Positions 17,290 to 26,787 of a stretch of 64,000 bases of DNA are shown one piece after another. The notes beneath the pieces are model-generated. The model did not search any database, was not told the origin of the DNA, and worked only from the letters and a program-made list of their open reading frames with translations. Every line of letters begins with the position of its first letter. Within the stretch, counting starts at the first letter, position 1. This stretch comes from Modicisalibacter sp049808615 (GTDB lineage Bacteria; Pseudomonadota; Gammaproteobacteria; Pseudomonadales; Halomonadaceae): NCBI RefSeq assembly GCF_049808615.1, contig NZ_JBNCAN010000005.1, positions 62,001 through 126,000 on the forward strand. Direction: 5' to 3'. The translations under genes were made by a program, and so were the position numbers.

Positions 17290-18135
17290 ATGACGACCAC
17301 ACAAACGCGACGTTTCTGCTATCACCTGACCGAAGCCCCTCTGGCACCGGGCGAGGTCGCCATCGTCGGTGCCGGACCTGGCGACCCAGGGCTTCTGACC
17401 CTGCGTGCCCTGTCGCTCCTGCAGCAGGCCGAGTGCCTGGTGTTCGATCGCCTGGTCTCTCAGGATGTTCTGGCCATGGCTCCGCCCAGCGCCCAGTCCT
17501 ACTACGTGGGCAAGGCGTCGCGTTGCCACGCCATGACTCAGGAACAGACCAACGCCCTGATGGTGAAACTGTCCCGGGAGGGCAAGCGTGTCGTCCGCTT
17601 GAAAGGCGGCGATCCGTTCATCTTCGGTCGCGGGGGCGAGGAAGCCGAGTACCTGATCGATCATCAGGTGGCCTTTCGTGTGGTGCCGGGCATTACCTCG
17701 GCTTCGGGGTGTTCCACCTATGCGGGCTTCCCGCTGACCCATCGCGATCATGCCCAGAGCGTGACCTTCGTGACCGGGCACTGCAAGGGTGACAACTGCC
17801 TGGGCCTCAACTGGGATGCGCTGGCGGCACCGCATCAGACCGTGGTGTTTTACATGGGACTGGCCAACGCTGCGCTGATCAGCCGTGAACTGATGCAGCG
17901 GGGCCTGCCCGGGTCGCATCCAGTGGCCCTGGTGGAGCGGGGCACCACCCATGACCAGCGCCAGGTGTTAACCTCCCTGAATGAATTGGTCGAGACCATC
18001 GCTCGGGAAGACTTCAAGCCACCTACCTTGATCGTGGTGGGCGAGGTGGTGCGCCTGATGGATACCCTGGACGTCGTTCAGCCGCAGCAGGTCAATGCCG
18101 AAACCCATGAAATCGTAGGGGCCGTGGCATGGTAA
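17290..18135 (+). CDS. nirE: Uroporphyrinogen-III C-methyltransferase of heme d1 synthesis
   Basis: This SAM-dependent enzyme methylates uroporphyrinogen III to precorrin-2, feeding siroheme and then heme d1. The 281-residue protein shows the family blocks VGAGPGDPGLLT at the N-terminus, RLKGGDPFIFGRGGEE, and VPGITSASG. It is the single-domain SUMT form, not the CysG fusion. ATG 17290 is chosen because GGGGAG lies about 7 nt upstream; an alternative ATG at 17272 adds six residues. Position between nirJ and nirN supports the name NirE rather than CobA. It overlaps nirN by 7 nt. Confidence 0.9.
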   Translation: MTTTQTRRFCYHLTEAPLAPGEVAIVGAGPGDPGLLTLRALSLLQQAECLVFDRLVSQDVLAMAPPSAQSYYVGKASRCHAMTQEQTNALMVKLSREGKRVVRLKGGDPFIFGRGGEEAEYLIDHQVAFRVVPGITSASGCSTYAGFPLTHRDHAQSVTFVTGHCKGDNCLGLNWDALAAPHQTVVFYMGLANAALISRELMQRGLPGSHPVALVERGTTHDQRQVLTSLNELVETIAREDFKPPTLIVVGEVVRLMDTLDVVQPQQVNAETHEIVGAVAW

Positions 18136-19706
18136 GACCCAGTCGCGGACGTGGATTGCTGGCGGTAGCGCTACTGGTGTCACTGCCGGTAGTGGCGGGA
18201 GAGGCGCCCCGAGAGAGTGCAGACAGCCAGGCGCTCTATCAGACGCATTGCGCTAGCTGTCATGGCATCGATCGGTTGGGCGGCATGGGGCCGGCGCTGC
18301 TGCCGGGCAATCTATCGCGGCTCAAGCAGGATGAGGCTATCGCAGTGATTCGGGAAGGCCGCCCGGCGACCCAGATGATGGGCTTCGAAGACGTGTTGTC
18401 TTCTGCCGAAAGCGAAGCACTGGCGAAATGGATCTATACGCCACCGGATACCCCGCCGACCTGGAACATGGCGGACATCAAGCAAAGCCAGGTGGTCATG
18501 CATCCTTTTGGGTCTTTGCCTGATGAGCCCACCTTCGATGCCGACCCCATGAACCTGTTCCTGGTGGTGGAGACCGGCGATCATCACGTCAGTCTGCTCG
18601 ATGGCGACACCTTCGATCGCATCGACCGCTTCCCGAGTCGCTACGCCCTGCACGGTGGGCCCAAATACACCCCGGACGGACGCTATGTCTTCTTCGGCTC
18701 CCGGGATGGCTGGATCAGCAAGTACGATATTTACAACCAGGAAATGGTCGCGGAGGTGCGCGCCGGCATCAATATGCGCAATATCGCGGTCTCAGGGGAT
18801 GGCCGTTATGTGATGGCCGCCAACTACCTACCCCATACGCTGGTATTGTTCGATGCCCATAATCTGGACCCGATGAAGGCCTACCCGGTCAGCGATGCCA
18901 GCGGCGCGACTTCCCGGGTCAGTGCGGTCTACGCTGCACCGCCTAGAGGTAGCTTCATCGCCGCCCTGAAGGACATCAAGGAAGTCTGGGAAATTCCCTG
19001 GCCCGTACCGACCTCACCAGTGGTTTCCACCGGCCACATGAAGGAACCCATCGAGGCCCTGCGCAGCCATGACACCCCCAACTTCGATGTACGTCGTATC
19101 ACGGTGCCGGATTATCTCGACGACTTCTTCTTCGATCCAGAGTATCGCCATCTCATCGGCGCCGCCCGAGGCGGCCAGGGCGCCATGGTGATCGATCTCG
19201 ACAGCGGCGATAACGTTGCCGACCTGCCTCTGGCCGGTATGCCGCATCTGGGCTCGGGCGTCAGCTGGATGCTGGATGGGCGCCGGGTAATGGCGATCCC
19301 GCACCTGACCAAGGGCGCCGTCTCGATCATCGACATGAGCGACTGGTCGCTGATCAAGACCCTCGAGACCGCAGGCCCGGGCTTCTTCATGCGTAGTCAT
19401 GAAAATTCACCCTATGCCTGGGTGGACGTCTTCTTCGGCCCCAACCACGACAAGGTGCATGTGATCGACAAGCAGAGTCTGGAGATCGTCGAGACGTTGA
19501 CACCGGCACCGGGCAAGGTCGCCGCCCACGTCGAGTTCGATCGCGATGGCGAAAAACTGCTGCTCAGCATCTGGGACCGGGATGGCGCGGTCATCGTCTA
19601 CGACGCCAAGACCCTGAAGGAGCTTCAGCGCATCCCCATGGACAAGCCCTCGGGCAAGTACAACGTCTGGAACAAGACACAGTATGAGGAGGGGACGAGC
19701 CACTGA
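18129..19706 (+). CDS. nirN: NirN, NirS-like dihydro-heme d1 dehydrogenase
   Basis: NirN performs the last step of d1 synthesis, oxidation of dihydro-heme d1, and passes the cofactor to NirS. The 525-residue precursor has a signal peptide (residues about 8-23), a cytochrome c domain with CASCH (Cys41, Cys44, His45) and Met of QMMGF, then an eight-bladed propeller like NirS. It lacks the extended N-terminal linker of NirS. It is the last gene of the nir cluster. The next gene, nnrS, has its own operator-like sequence, so it may be separately controlled. Confidence 0.92.
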   Translation: MVRPSRGRGLLAVALLVSLPVVAGEAPRESADSQALYQTHCASCHGIDRLGGMGPALLPGNLSRLKQDEAIAVIREGRPATQMMGFEDVLSSAESEALAKWIYTPPDTPPTWNMADIKQSQVVMHPFGSLPDEPTFDADPMNLFLVVETGDHHVSLLDGDTFDRIDRFPSRYALHGGPKYTPDGRYVFFGSRDGWISKYDIYNQEMVAEVRAGINMRNIAVSGDGRYVMAANYLPHTLVLFDAHNLDPMKAYPVSDASGATSRVSAVYAAPPRGSFIAALKDIKEVWEIPWPVPTSPVVSTGHMKEPIEALRSHDTPNFDVRRITVPDYLDDFFFDPEYRHLIGAARGGQGAMVIDLDSGDNVADLPLAGMPHLGSGVSWMLDGRRVMAIPHLTKGAVSIIDMSDWSLIKTLETAGPGFFMRSHENSPYAWVDVFFGPNHDKVHVIDKQSLEIVETLTPAPGKVAAHVEFDRDGEKLLLSIWDRDGAVIVYDAKTLKELQRIPMDKPSGKYNVWNKTQYEEGTSH

Positions 19707-19766
19707 GCAAGACGCTGGCTTGAAGCGGCCGAGGGCTGTTTAGCCACGACGCTTGTCGGTCATGAT

Positions 19767-19789
19767 AAGAAGTATTTATAATGCATTTT
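19767..19789. promoter_or_regulatory. NsrR-type operator candidate upstream of nnrS
   Basis: Half-sites AAGAAGTATTT (19767-19777) and TAATGCATTTT (19779-19789) with a 1-bp centre match the E. coli NsrR consensus (AAGATGCATTT-N-AAATGCATCTT) at 18 of 22 positions. It ends 26 bp before the nnrS ATG and overlaps a TATAAT-like sequence, suitable for repression relieved by NO. Confidence 0.6.
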
Positions 19790-19815
19790 AAAGCCGCTTC
19801 CCTCGAGAATCCCCC

Positions 19816-21036
19816 ATGAATGAAAGAAGCCTTGCCCAGCCCACTCAATTGACCCGCCTCATGCCGCTGTGGCGGCTGGCGTTTCGCCCGCTGTTTTTGC
19901 TGGGTACCTTGTTCAGCCTGCTGGCCATGCTGGTGTGGGGCGGCTTCTGGCACGGCGCGATACTGCTCGAACCCCTGGGTGGCATGATCTGGTGGCATCA
20001 ACACGAGATGCTGTTTGGCTTCGTGATCGCTATCGTCAGCGGCTTTCTGCTCACCGCGGTACAGAACTGGACCGGTCAGCCGAGTATCAAGGGCTGGCCG
20101 CTGCTTGGTCTGGTCATGCTGTGGCTCGCCGGGCGTCTATTGCTGGCCTTTCCCCAGGCCCTGGGAAATCTCGACCCGCTGGTGATTGCCTTGGTTGATC
20201 TTGCGTTTCTACCAATAGTGGCATTGATCATGGCGCGTCTGGTGATCCGCGTGAAGCAGTGGCGCAACCTGATTTTCCTTCCGGTGCTGACGATGCTGTT
20301 CGTGGCCAATGCCTTGATGCACGCCGGCGTACTGTACGGCGATGGCGAATGGGTGCGCCAAGGCGCCTACCTGGCGGTGTTGTTGATCAGTCAGTTGATG
20401 GTCATTCTCGGTGGCCGGGTCATTCCTTTTTTCACCTCCCTGCGTTTGCAGCGTCAGAAACCCCAGCCGATCCCGATGTTGGAAAAGCTCGCCATCGGCA
20501 GCGTTGTTGCGCTGGTAGTGATTCTGCTATTGGGGGTTGTGGGACCAGAGGTGCCAGCTGTTGTTACTGCCGTCATCGCCTTGCTGGCGGGTGGTGCCAA
20601 CCTGCTGCGCCTGGCACGCTGGGAAGGGTGGCGCGCCACGCACGAACCGCTGTTATGGGGGCTTCATGCCAGTTACGGTTTCGTTGCGCTTGGATTTTTG
20701 ATGTACGGTCTGAGCCATCTAGAAGTGCTGCCCGCCACCCTGGCGATTCACGCCCTGACCGTGGGCGGCATGAGCACCATGATTCTCGCCATGATCTCCC
20801 GGGTATCGCTGGGGCACACCGGACGACCCATCGAAACCCTGCCGGGAATTGGTCTGGCCCTTGGCCTGATGCTGGCCGCCGCTGTCTTCCGTGCGCTGAT
20901 ACCGGCTTTATGGCCTCAGGTCACCCATTGGATGCTGAGCTCGAGCATCCTGCTGTGGTGCCTTGCCTATGCCACGTTCCTGATGCTCTACACCAAGCCG
21001 TTGCTCAGTGCCCGGGTGGATGGCAAGGAGGGGTAG
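19816..21036 (+). CDS. nnrS: NnrS family heme-copper membrane protein
   Basis: NnrS is a polytopic heme- and copper-containing membrane protein that protects cells from NO stress, probably by limiting damage to Fe-S metabolism. The 406-residue sequence has about twelve hydrophobic segments, the family opening LWRLAFRPLFLLG and conserved WWHQHEMLFGF near residue 60, whose His residues are candidate metal ligands. The Shine-Dalgarno is weak. It follows nirN directly and has an NsrR-type palindrome in its promoter. Confidence 0.92.
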   Translation: MNERSLAQPTQLTRLMPLWRLAFRPLFLLGTLFSLLAMLVWGGFWHGAILLEPLGGMIWWHQHEMLFGFVIAIVSGFLLTAVQNWTGQPSIKGWPLLGLVMLWLAGRLLLAFPQALGNLDPLVIALVDLAFLPIVALIMARLVIRVKQWRNLIFLPVLTMLFVANALMHAGVLYGDGEWVRQGAYLAVLLISQLMVILGGRVIPFFTSLRLQRQKPQPIPMLEKLAIGSVVALVVILLLGVVGPEVPAVVTAVIALLAGGANLLRLARWEGWRATHEPLLWGLHASYGFVALGFLMYGLSHLEVLPATLAIHALTVGGMSTMILAMISRVSLGHTGRPIETLPGIGLALGLMLAAAVFRALIPALWPQVTHWMLSSSILLWCLAYATFLMLYTKPLLSARVDGKEG

Positions 21037-21079
21037 GACCATAATCGGTTCTCATTTTTGATATCGTGATCTGGACAAC

Positions 21080-22396
21080 ATGAGCACTATCACACAGGAA
21101 GTTCCTGCCTTCGCCGTGCCTGAACTTCTCTCTCCGGCGGGCACGTTTGAACACATGCGTTACGCCTTCGCCTACGGCGCCGATGCGGTCTACGCCGGCC
21201 AGCCGCGTTATTCGCTGCGGGTGCGCAACAACGATTTCGATCTCGCCAATCTGCGTCGCGGCATCGAGGAGGCCCATACTCGAGGCAAAGCGTTCTATGT
21301 CGCCTCGAACATCGCGCCCCATAACGCCAAGCTCAAGACCTACCTGCGCGACATGGAGCCGGTCATCGAGGCCGGCCCGGACGCGCTGATCATGTCCGAC
21401 CCGGGGCTGATCATGATGGTACGCGAGCGCTGGCCGGAGCAGACTGTCCATCTCTCGGTTCAGGCCAACGTGGTCAATCATGCCGCGGCGCGCTTCTGGC
21501 AGCGACACGGCATCCGCCGCATCATTCTTTCCCGGGAGCTTTCCCTGGATGAGATCGGCGAGATCCGCCGCGAGTGTCCCGATCTAGAGATCGAGACCTT
21601 CGTGCATGGTGCCCTGTGCATCGCCTACTCGGGGCGCTGCCTGCTATCGGGCTACTTCAACCGCCGCGACCCCAACCAAGGCACTTGCACCAACGCCTGT
21701 CGCTGGAAGTACAACACCCTGGCGGCGGTGTCCGACGACACCGGCGATCTCAAGCCCGCCCAGGCGGCCCTGATCGAGGACGCGACACGCCCCGGCGAGC
21801 TGATGCCCATCGACGAGGATGAGCACGGCACCTACATCATGAACTCCAAGGACCTGCGCGCCGTACAGCATGTGGCGCGATTGGTCGAGATGGGCGTGAC
21901 TTCGCTGAAGATCGAGGGGCGCACCAAGTCGCACTATTATGTGGCGCGCACTGCTCAGGTCTATCGCCGCGCCATCGACGACGCCCTGGCCGGGCGGCCC
22001 TTCGACATGACCTTGATGGACGAACTCGAAAATCTGGCCAATCGTGGCTACACGGAGGGTTTTTATCGCCGTCATGTACACGACGAGTACCAGAACTACG
22101 AGCGCGGACACTCCATCGGCGTGCACCAGCAGTTCGTCGGCGAGGTGATCGATTACGATGCAAGCCGGGGCTGGTTGGAGGTCGACGTCAAGAATCGCTT
22201 TACCTTGGGCGACTCTCTGGAATTGATGCTACCCGGCGGCAACCATCATTTCACCCTCGAGGCGCTGGAGAATACGCGCGGAGAGACAATCGAGGTGGCG
22301 CCGGGTTCCGGGCATGTGGTGCGTCTGCCCCTTCCAGGCGATGCCATCGACCCGGAGCAGGCAGCATTCGGGCTCTTGTTGCGGGATATTCGTTAG
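21080..22396 (+). CDS. trhP: U32 family tRNA hydroxylation protein (YegQ/TrhP)
   Basis: TrhP makes 5-hydroxyuridine at tRNA position 34 in a prephenate-dependent reaction. The 438-residue protein shows the U32 signature ETFVHGALCIAYSGRC and the Fe-S ligands in GRCLLSGYF and GTCTNACRWKY. The C-terminal beta-barrel domain is present, which fits YegQ rather than the shorter UbiU/UbiV proteins. CmoA and CmoB, which act on the same wobble base, are encoded at 46.7-48.4 kb. It lies between nnrS and the P450, 43 bp after nnrS, perhaps by co-transcription; no direct link with NO is evident. Confidence 0.85.
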   Translation: MSTITQEVPAFAVPELLSPAGTFEHMRYAFAYGADAVYAGQPRYSLRVRNNDFDLANLRRGIEEAHTRGKAFYVASNIAPHNAKLKTYLRDMEPVIEAGPDALIMSDPGLIMMVRERWPEQTVHLSVQANVVNHAAARFWQRHGIRRIILSRELSLDEIGEIRRECPDLEIETFVHGALCIAYSGRCLLSGYFNRRDPNQGTCTNACRWKYNTLAAVSDDTGDLKPAQAALIEDATRPGELMPIDEDEHGTYIMNSKDLRAVQHVARLVEMGVTSLKIEGRTKSHYYVARTAQVYRRAIDDALAGRPFDMTLMDELENLANRGYTEGFYRRHVHDEYQNYERGHSIGVHQQFVGEVIDYDASRGWLEVDVKNRFTLGDSLELMLPGGNHHFTLEALENTRGETIEVAPGSGHVVRLPLPGDAIDPEQAAFGLLLRDIR

Positions 22397-22459
22397 CTAC
22401 CTATTGTACCTGCGACAACCTGTCGGATGGACGAAGTAGAGTGCACATCAGGTAGTATG

Positions 22460-22482
22460 AAGATACATATAAAAAGCATCAT
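22460..22482. promoter_or_regulatory. NsrR-type operator candidate upstream of the P450 gene
   Basis: Half-sites AAGATACATAT (22460-22470) and AAAAGCATCAT (22472-22482) with a 1-bp centre match 18 of 22 consensus positions. The right half is identical to that of the site before hmp. It ends 53 bp before the P450 start. Confidence 0.6.
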
Positions 22483-22535
22483 TTCGCCACTTGGCAGCAA
22501 GGGTTGCTCACGCTGAGCCAACAAGGGAGGAGACC

Positions 22536-23696
22536 ATGAGAGATACACCATCGGCCGATTGGGACCCACGGGCACCGGACGTTCTTGGCGATCAGATCAA
22601 GGCCTACGATGGGATGCGGAAGCGGTGCCCCGTTGCGTACAGCGACTATCTTCAGTGGTCGCTTTTCCGCCATGAGGATGTGATGCGGGCGCTCACGGAT
22701 CACGAGACGTTCAGTAATACCGCCTCGCGCCATCTTTCCATTCCCAATGCCATGGACCCACCGGAGCATACGCCTTATCGGCGTATCGTCGAAAAGTATT
22801 TCACGGAAGAGCACATCCGCGAGTTCGAGCCGATATGTCGGGCCAATACGGCGTCGCTGTTCGATGACTTGCCTCAAGATAGTGAAGTGGAAGTGATGAG
22901 CGCACTCGCCCAGCCCTTCGCCGTGCGCAACCAATGCGCCTTCATGGGCTGGCCCGACAGCTTGCGTGAGCCGCTGCGCCAATGGATCGGCAAGAACCAT
23001 CAAGCCACTCGGGCCGGGGATCGCCAGGGCATGGCCAAGATCGCCCTCGAGTTCGACGGCTACATCAGCGAACAGCTCATCGCCCGCCGGGAGGCCGGGG
23101 AGGCGGCCCCGGCGGATGCCACGACTCGGCTATTGCACGAAAAGGTAGAAGGTCAGTGGCTGAGCGATGAGGAGATCGTCAGCATCATTCGCAACTGGAC
23201 CGTCGGTGAGCTGGGGACCATCGCCGCGAGCGTGGGTATTTTGATCCATTACTTGGCCGAGCATCCCGAGCTACAAGAGGCGCTTCGCCAGGGGAGTGAG
23301 GACCTCTCCGACGCCATTGATGAAATACTGCGCATTCACGCGCCGCTGATTTCCAATCGCCGCGTGACCACCCGGCCAGTGACGATCGGCGGGCGCGAGA
23401 TACCCGCCGGCGAGCGGCTTTCCCTGATCTGGGCCTCCGCCAACCGGGACGAAGCGGTCTTTGGCGACCCCGATGACTTCCAGCCCCAGCGTAACCGCGA
23501 CAAGAATCTGCTGTATGGCGCCGGCCTGCATGTTTGCCCCGGCGCGCCCCTGGCAAGGCTGGAGTTGCAGGTGTTAATGGAAACCCTGCTGGCGAAGACC
23601 CGACATATCGAACTGGCACCCGATGCGACATCGAAACGCGCGCAGTTCCCGGCCAGCGGCTTTGCGTCGTTACCCGTCAGAATACAGCGCAGCTGA
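22536..23696 (+). CDS. Cytochrome P450 of the denitrification region
   Basis: The 386-residue soluble P450 has the heme loop YGAGLHVCPG with the thiolate ligand Cys334, an ExxR motif in DEILR (Glu263, Arg266) and the K-helix/meander order of class I bacterial P450s. The I-helix reads NWTVGELGTIAAS: the Thr (228) is kept but the preceding acid of monooxygenases is Gly227. In fungal NO reductase P450nor the equivalent position is Ala (AGNAT). The start at 22536 has GGGAGGAG upstream. The gene sits among nnrS, cbb3-like oxidase and hmp, with an NsrR-type operator. An NO-linked role is inferred; the substrate is unknown. No ferredoxin gene is adjacent. Confidence 0.85.
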   Translation: MRDTPSADWDPRAPDVLGDQIKAYDGMRKRCPVAYSDYLQWSLFRHEDVMRALTDHETFSNTASRHLSIPNAMDPPEHTPYRRIVEKYFTEEHIREFEPICRANTASLFDDLPQDSEVEVMSALAQPFAVRNQCAFMGWPDSLREPLRQWIGKNHQATRAGDRQGMAKIALEFDGYISEQLIARREAGEAAPADATTRLLHEKVEGQWLSDEEIVSIIRNWTVGELGTIAASVGILIHYLAEHPELQEALRQGSEDLSDAIDEILRIHAPLISNRRVTTRPVTIGGREIPAGERLSLIWASANRDEAVFGDPDDFQPQRNRDKNLLYGAGLHVCPGAPLARLELQVLMETLLAKTRHIELAPDATSKRAQFPASGFASLPVRIQRS

Positions 23697-23769
23697 AGAC
23701 ATGACAGAAACGGAAGGTACGTCCGGCGATGACCCCCGTCTTTGCTGATTGACGTACCTAAACGCCCTT

Positions 23770-24864
23770 TCAGAAGATCCGGCTCAAATAGGGCCGCGCT
23801 CGTCGCACCATGCTGCGCAGCAAACCGACGAAGGTTATCGCCCAGACCAGCAGGGACACATACAGGAAAATCTTCGGAATGATCCCCAGAAACCCGAACT
23901 CCATTGCCCGGGTCATCTGTTCGGTGGCGGCGGCGTACATGCCCAGCGGAAATACCGCCCCCCAGTACGACGGATCGTATTCCAGCGGAAAGCGCTTGAT
24001 CACATAACGCCAGATGCCCAGCAGCAGAAGCATCGGAACCCACCAGGTCCCGGTGGCCCAGTAGAACACAGTGAAGCCCTTGAGAAACGGCAGTAACGAT
24101 TCCAGATAAGGCGCGTCTGGGCTGTTGGCAATGAGCAGCGAGCCCGCCAATGTCGAGATGGCCATCGCCCCCATGCTGATCCAGAAGGGGGGTGTCAGAT
24201 CGCTCGGTGAAAAAGGGAAGAAGTAGTAGCGATAGAAGATCAGCGCGATCATCCAGATATAAAGCATGCCGCCCCATAGCCACATCGACAGCGCCAGAAA
24301 GTTCAGCTCCAGTCGATAGGGCTGCGGCCAGTCGGCGGCGATATGAGCGCTGAGCACGGCAACCGCCTGGGTTGCCACCACGGTGAGCAGCCAAGCGCCG
24401 TTGATACCCTCCTGCAGGGGCGGCTTGTGCTTCTTGACGGCGAACACGGTAAAAAAGGTGTAGGTCAGCCCGACCCATAGCACGCTGGTCAGGATCCATA
24501 GCGCCAGGGCGGCAGTGTAGGCGTGCGCCAGCACGACGAACTGACTGCCGAGTACGGCGGAACTGGCCACCCAGGTGAAATAGCCCGGGCCGCGCGCGTG
24601 GTCCAGCATGTCGGCCACGAGTCGCTGGGGAAACCAATAAAGACGCAGACCGTGCAACAGCCACAGTAGGACATAGGCCACGCCGTTGAGGTAGAACAGC
24701 AAGCGGGCCACCAGCGTTAGCCCTAGCATGTGTGCCGCCATTGAGATGATCCCGGTCGCCATGACCATCGCAAAATAGGACGGTGGAAGGTCCCAAACGG
24801 CGGCCCTGAGCAGGGTGGGCTGGCATGTCTCGTCAGCCATTGATCTTGACCGTCTGGATGTCAT
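23770..24864 (-). CDS. TDT/SLAC1 family transporter (TehA-like)
   Basis: The 364-residue protein has about ten membrane helices and the family-like opening AVWDLPPSYFAMVMATGIIS. It belongs to the tellurite-resistance/dicarboxylate transporter (TDT, SLAC1) family of anion channels and exporters. It is not possible to say from sequence whether it moves sulfite, malate or another anion. An alternative start, ATG 24840 (MADETCQP), is equally plausible because neither has a clear Shine-Dalgarno. It is convergent with the P450 gene and separated from it by 73 bp. Confidence 0.78.
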   Translation of the reverse strand: MTSRRSRSMADETCQPTLLRAAVWDLPPSYFAMVMATGIISMAAHMLGLTLVARLLFYLNGVAYVLLWLLHGLRLYWFPQRLVADMLDHARGPGYFTWVASSAVLGSQFVVLAHAYTAALALWILTSVLWVGLTYTFFTVFAVKKHKPPLQEGINGAWLLTVVATQAVAVLSAHIAADWPQPYRLELNFLALSMWLWGGMLYIWMIALIFYRYYFFPFSPSDLTPPFWISMGAMAISTLAGSLLIANSPDAPYLESLLPFLKGFTVFYWATGTWWVPMLLLLGIWRYVIKRFPLEYDPSYWGAVFPLGMYAAATEQMTRAMEFGFLGIIPKIFLYVSLLVWAITFVGLLRSMVRRARPYLSRIF

Positions 24865-24926
24865 GGCAGGCAGGTAACGCGCCGGTGCGTCGCATGCCGC
24901 TTCTCATTCCGATTCTCCCTAATGGA

Positions 24927-24955
24927 ACCCAAGTCGATGCTCACACGACTTGGGT
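24927..24955. repeat. 10-bp inverted repeat upstream of the TDT transporter
   Basis: ACCCAAGTCG (24927-24936) and CGACTTGGGT (24946-24955) form a perfect stem with a 9-nt loop, about 63 bp upstream of the transporter start and 128 bp after the lactate permease stop. There is no T run. It could be an operator or a leader hairpin. Confidence 0.55.
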
Positions 24956-25082
24956 CATTCTTGAAAGTACAGGGTATCCTGAAGATAGTCAGTGCGATGC
25001 AGTGACGGCCATGATCTCGACGCCAGGTTCTTTCATGACAATCAGGTCAGGCAATGAGCCATCCGGTGGCCTCGAGGGGCTT

Positions 25083-26531
25083 TTAACCGAGCAGGATGGC
25101 GATCAAGGACAATCCCGTTAGAGCAACCGCGTCGGCTAGCAGGATACGCCCGAGAATGGCGCTCTCGGAAGGCCTCCTCTTTTCGACATGGGAGTTTTTC
25201 GATTCGACCGCCGTGGTGTGGGCGACCTGGGCGGCCATCATTACCTTTGGAATCGCCGCCATGATGGCCAGCGAAGCGCCGACGTTCTGGAGCGCGACCA
25301 TGGACATGACGGGATAGCCTATGGCGCTAGCGATCTGTGCCTGGATCGAGACGAACATTGCACTGGCGCCGATGTTTGAACCGGTTAGAAAACCGCCAAG
25401 TGCACCCAGCCAAGACGCCATGAGCGGATAGGCCGGTCCCAGCCATGACGCCCCGGTGGCGAGTGCGTCGCTCATACCGCTGGTCACCAGCAACACGCCT
25501 AGCATCAGAAAGACGACGGTCGTCAAAGCGACCGATTTCCACTGGTGTAGGACAGGAATGATCAATTGGCTTGCGCGCGGGTAGCCAAGACGCAATAGAA
25601 GAGGGGACATGGCACAGGTGATCAATAGCCATGTCGCCGGACTGGATGCGATTCGTTCTATGCTCCCGATGAGATCGAGAGCGCCAAGCGCGCGGGTGGC
25701 CAGCAGACCTGAAACGAGTACGCCATAGGGCGCCATATCGCTTACAAGCGTGCACTCCTTATCTTTAGGCACATCGACGCGACGACCCGCCCAGAGTAGC
25801 AGGATGGCGATCGCGAATAGACTGCCCAGTACCCCCGCCAGGGGCGTGCCGATGATGTAATTGACACTCCAGACGCCGAACCATAGCGCACCTGCCATGA
25901 TCAATAAATCAAGCCAGCTGCGCTGGAGCGCCGATCGCCCGAGCCCGAAGCCAAGCGCGGCCGCGCCCATCACCACAAAGACGATGCCCGAAAGTTCCGC
26001 GCTGGCCAGTCCCAGACGCTGGAAATCGATGCCCGCCAAGCGTGCTGCCACGAGTGTACCGGGTGCCAGCGAACCCCAGGGTACGATAACCAAGCCGAGC
26101 AGGCCGCACACTGCCGCTCGCAGTGGCGGCAGGCCAATCTGCAATAACAGCGGAATCCCGACAATTGCGCCGACACCGAATCCCGTCACCGATTCCGCGA
26201 ACGGAACCACGCCGAGCACGATGAGTAGCAGCGCGCGCTCTGGCCTTCTAACTCGCGAGATCAAGGCGTCACCAAGCCGCGCTTGGCTACCGGCTGTCGT
26301 CAATAATCGATTGAGCAGCAGACCGCCGAAGAGGATCAGCGTCACTTCGACCATGACGTCGACCATCGCGAACTCGGCAGCGACGACTTGATCGATCGGG
26401 GTGGGAAACATCAGCACGGTGACGGCCAGCCCGCAACTCAACGCGGCGATGGCTGCATAGGGAGCCGATATTCGACATGCCATCAAGACCAGCGCGGTCA
26501 ATATCGGCGTTGCCGCCCACAAACTGTTCAC
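25083..26531 (-). CDS. lutP: L-lactate permease family transporter
   Basis: The 482-residue membrane protein has about twelve hydrophobic segments and the family motifs PFAESVTGFGVGAIVG and GSNIGASAMFVSIQ, diagnostic of LctP/LldP/LutP lactate permeases. It is somewhat shorter than E. coli LldP (551 residues). The start is GTG at 26531, preceded by a weak G-rich sequence. No lactate dehydrogenase gene is adjacent, so the substrate (lactate, glycolate or another 2-hydroxy acid) is uncertain. Confidence 0.8.
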   Translation of the reverse strand: MNSLWAATPILTALVLMACRISAPYAAIAALSCGLAVTVLMFPTPIDQVVAAEFAMVDVMVEVTLILFGGLLLNRLLTTAGSQARLGDALISRVRRPERALLLIVLGVVPFAESVTGFGVGAIVGIPLLLQIGLPPLRAAVCGLLGLVIVPWGSLAPGTLVAARLAGIDFQRLGLASAELSGIVFVVMGAAALGFGLGRSALQRSWLDLLIMAGALWFGVWSVNYIIGTPLAGVLGSLFAIAILLLWAGRRVDVPKDKECTLVSDMAPYGVLVSGLLATRALGALDLIGSIERIASSPATWLLITCAMSPLLLRLGYPRASQLIIPVLHQWKSVALTTVVFLMLGVLLVTSGMSDALATGASWLGPAYPLMASWLGALGGFLTGSNIGASAMFVSIQAQIASAIGYPVMSMVALQNVGASLAIMAAIPKVMMAAQVAHTTAVESKNSHVEKRRPSESAILGRILLADAVALTGLSLIAILLG

Positions 26532-26787
26532 CCCCGGGCACCGAATTCATCATGTCGTAAGCGTAGGGATGATGGGCACATCGTTGTATTCCTTGAACAA
26601 AGAATAAAACTAATTCATAGAGAAAATAGTACGAAAAGAAAAGGCCGTGTCTCTTCTGATGATCGGTCGGCCGCGATAACTTGCGCTATCCTCGAAGACA
26701 CAAGACGCTTCGAAGATAAGATAGCGAGATGTGGTGAGGGACATGGTTACCTCGACTATACGTTTTTCGTGACAAGCAGGTAAGGCA

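Noticed and set aside
22536..23696. Naming the P450 a P450nor (CYP55) NO reductase
   Set aside because: Only the missing I-helix acid and the context are similar; the I-helix sequence and the rest do not resemble CYP55.
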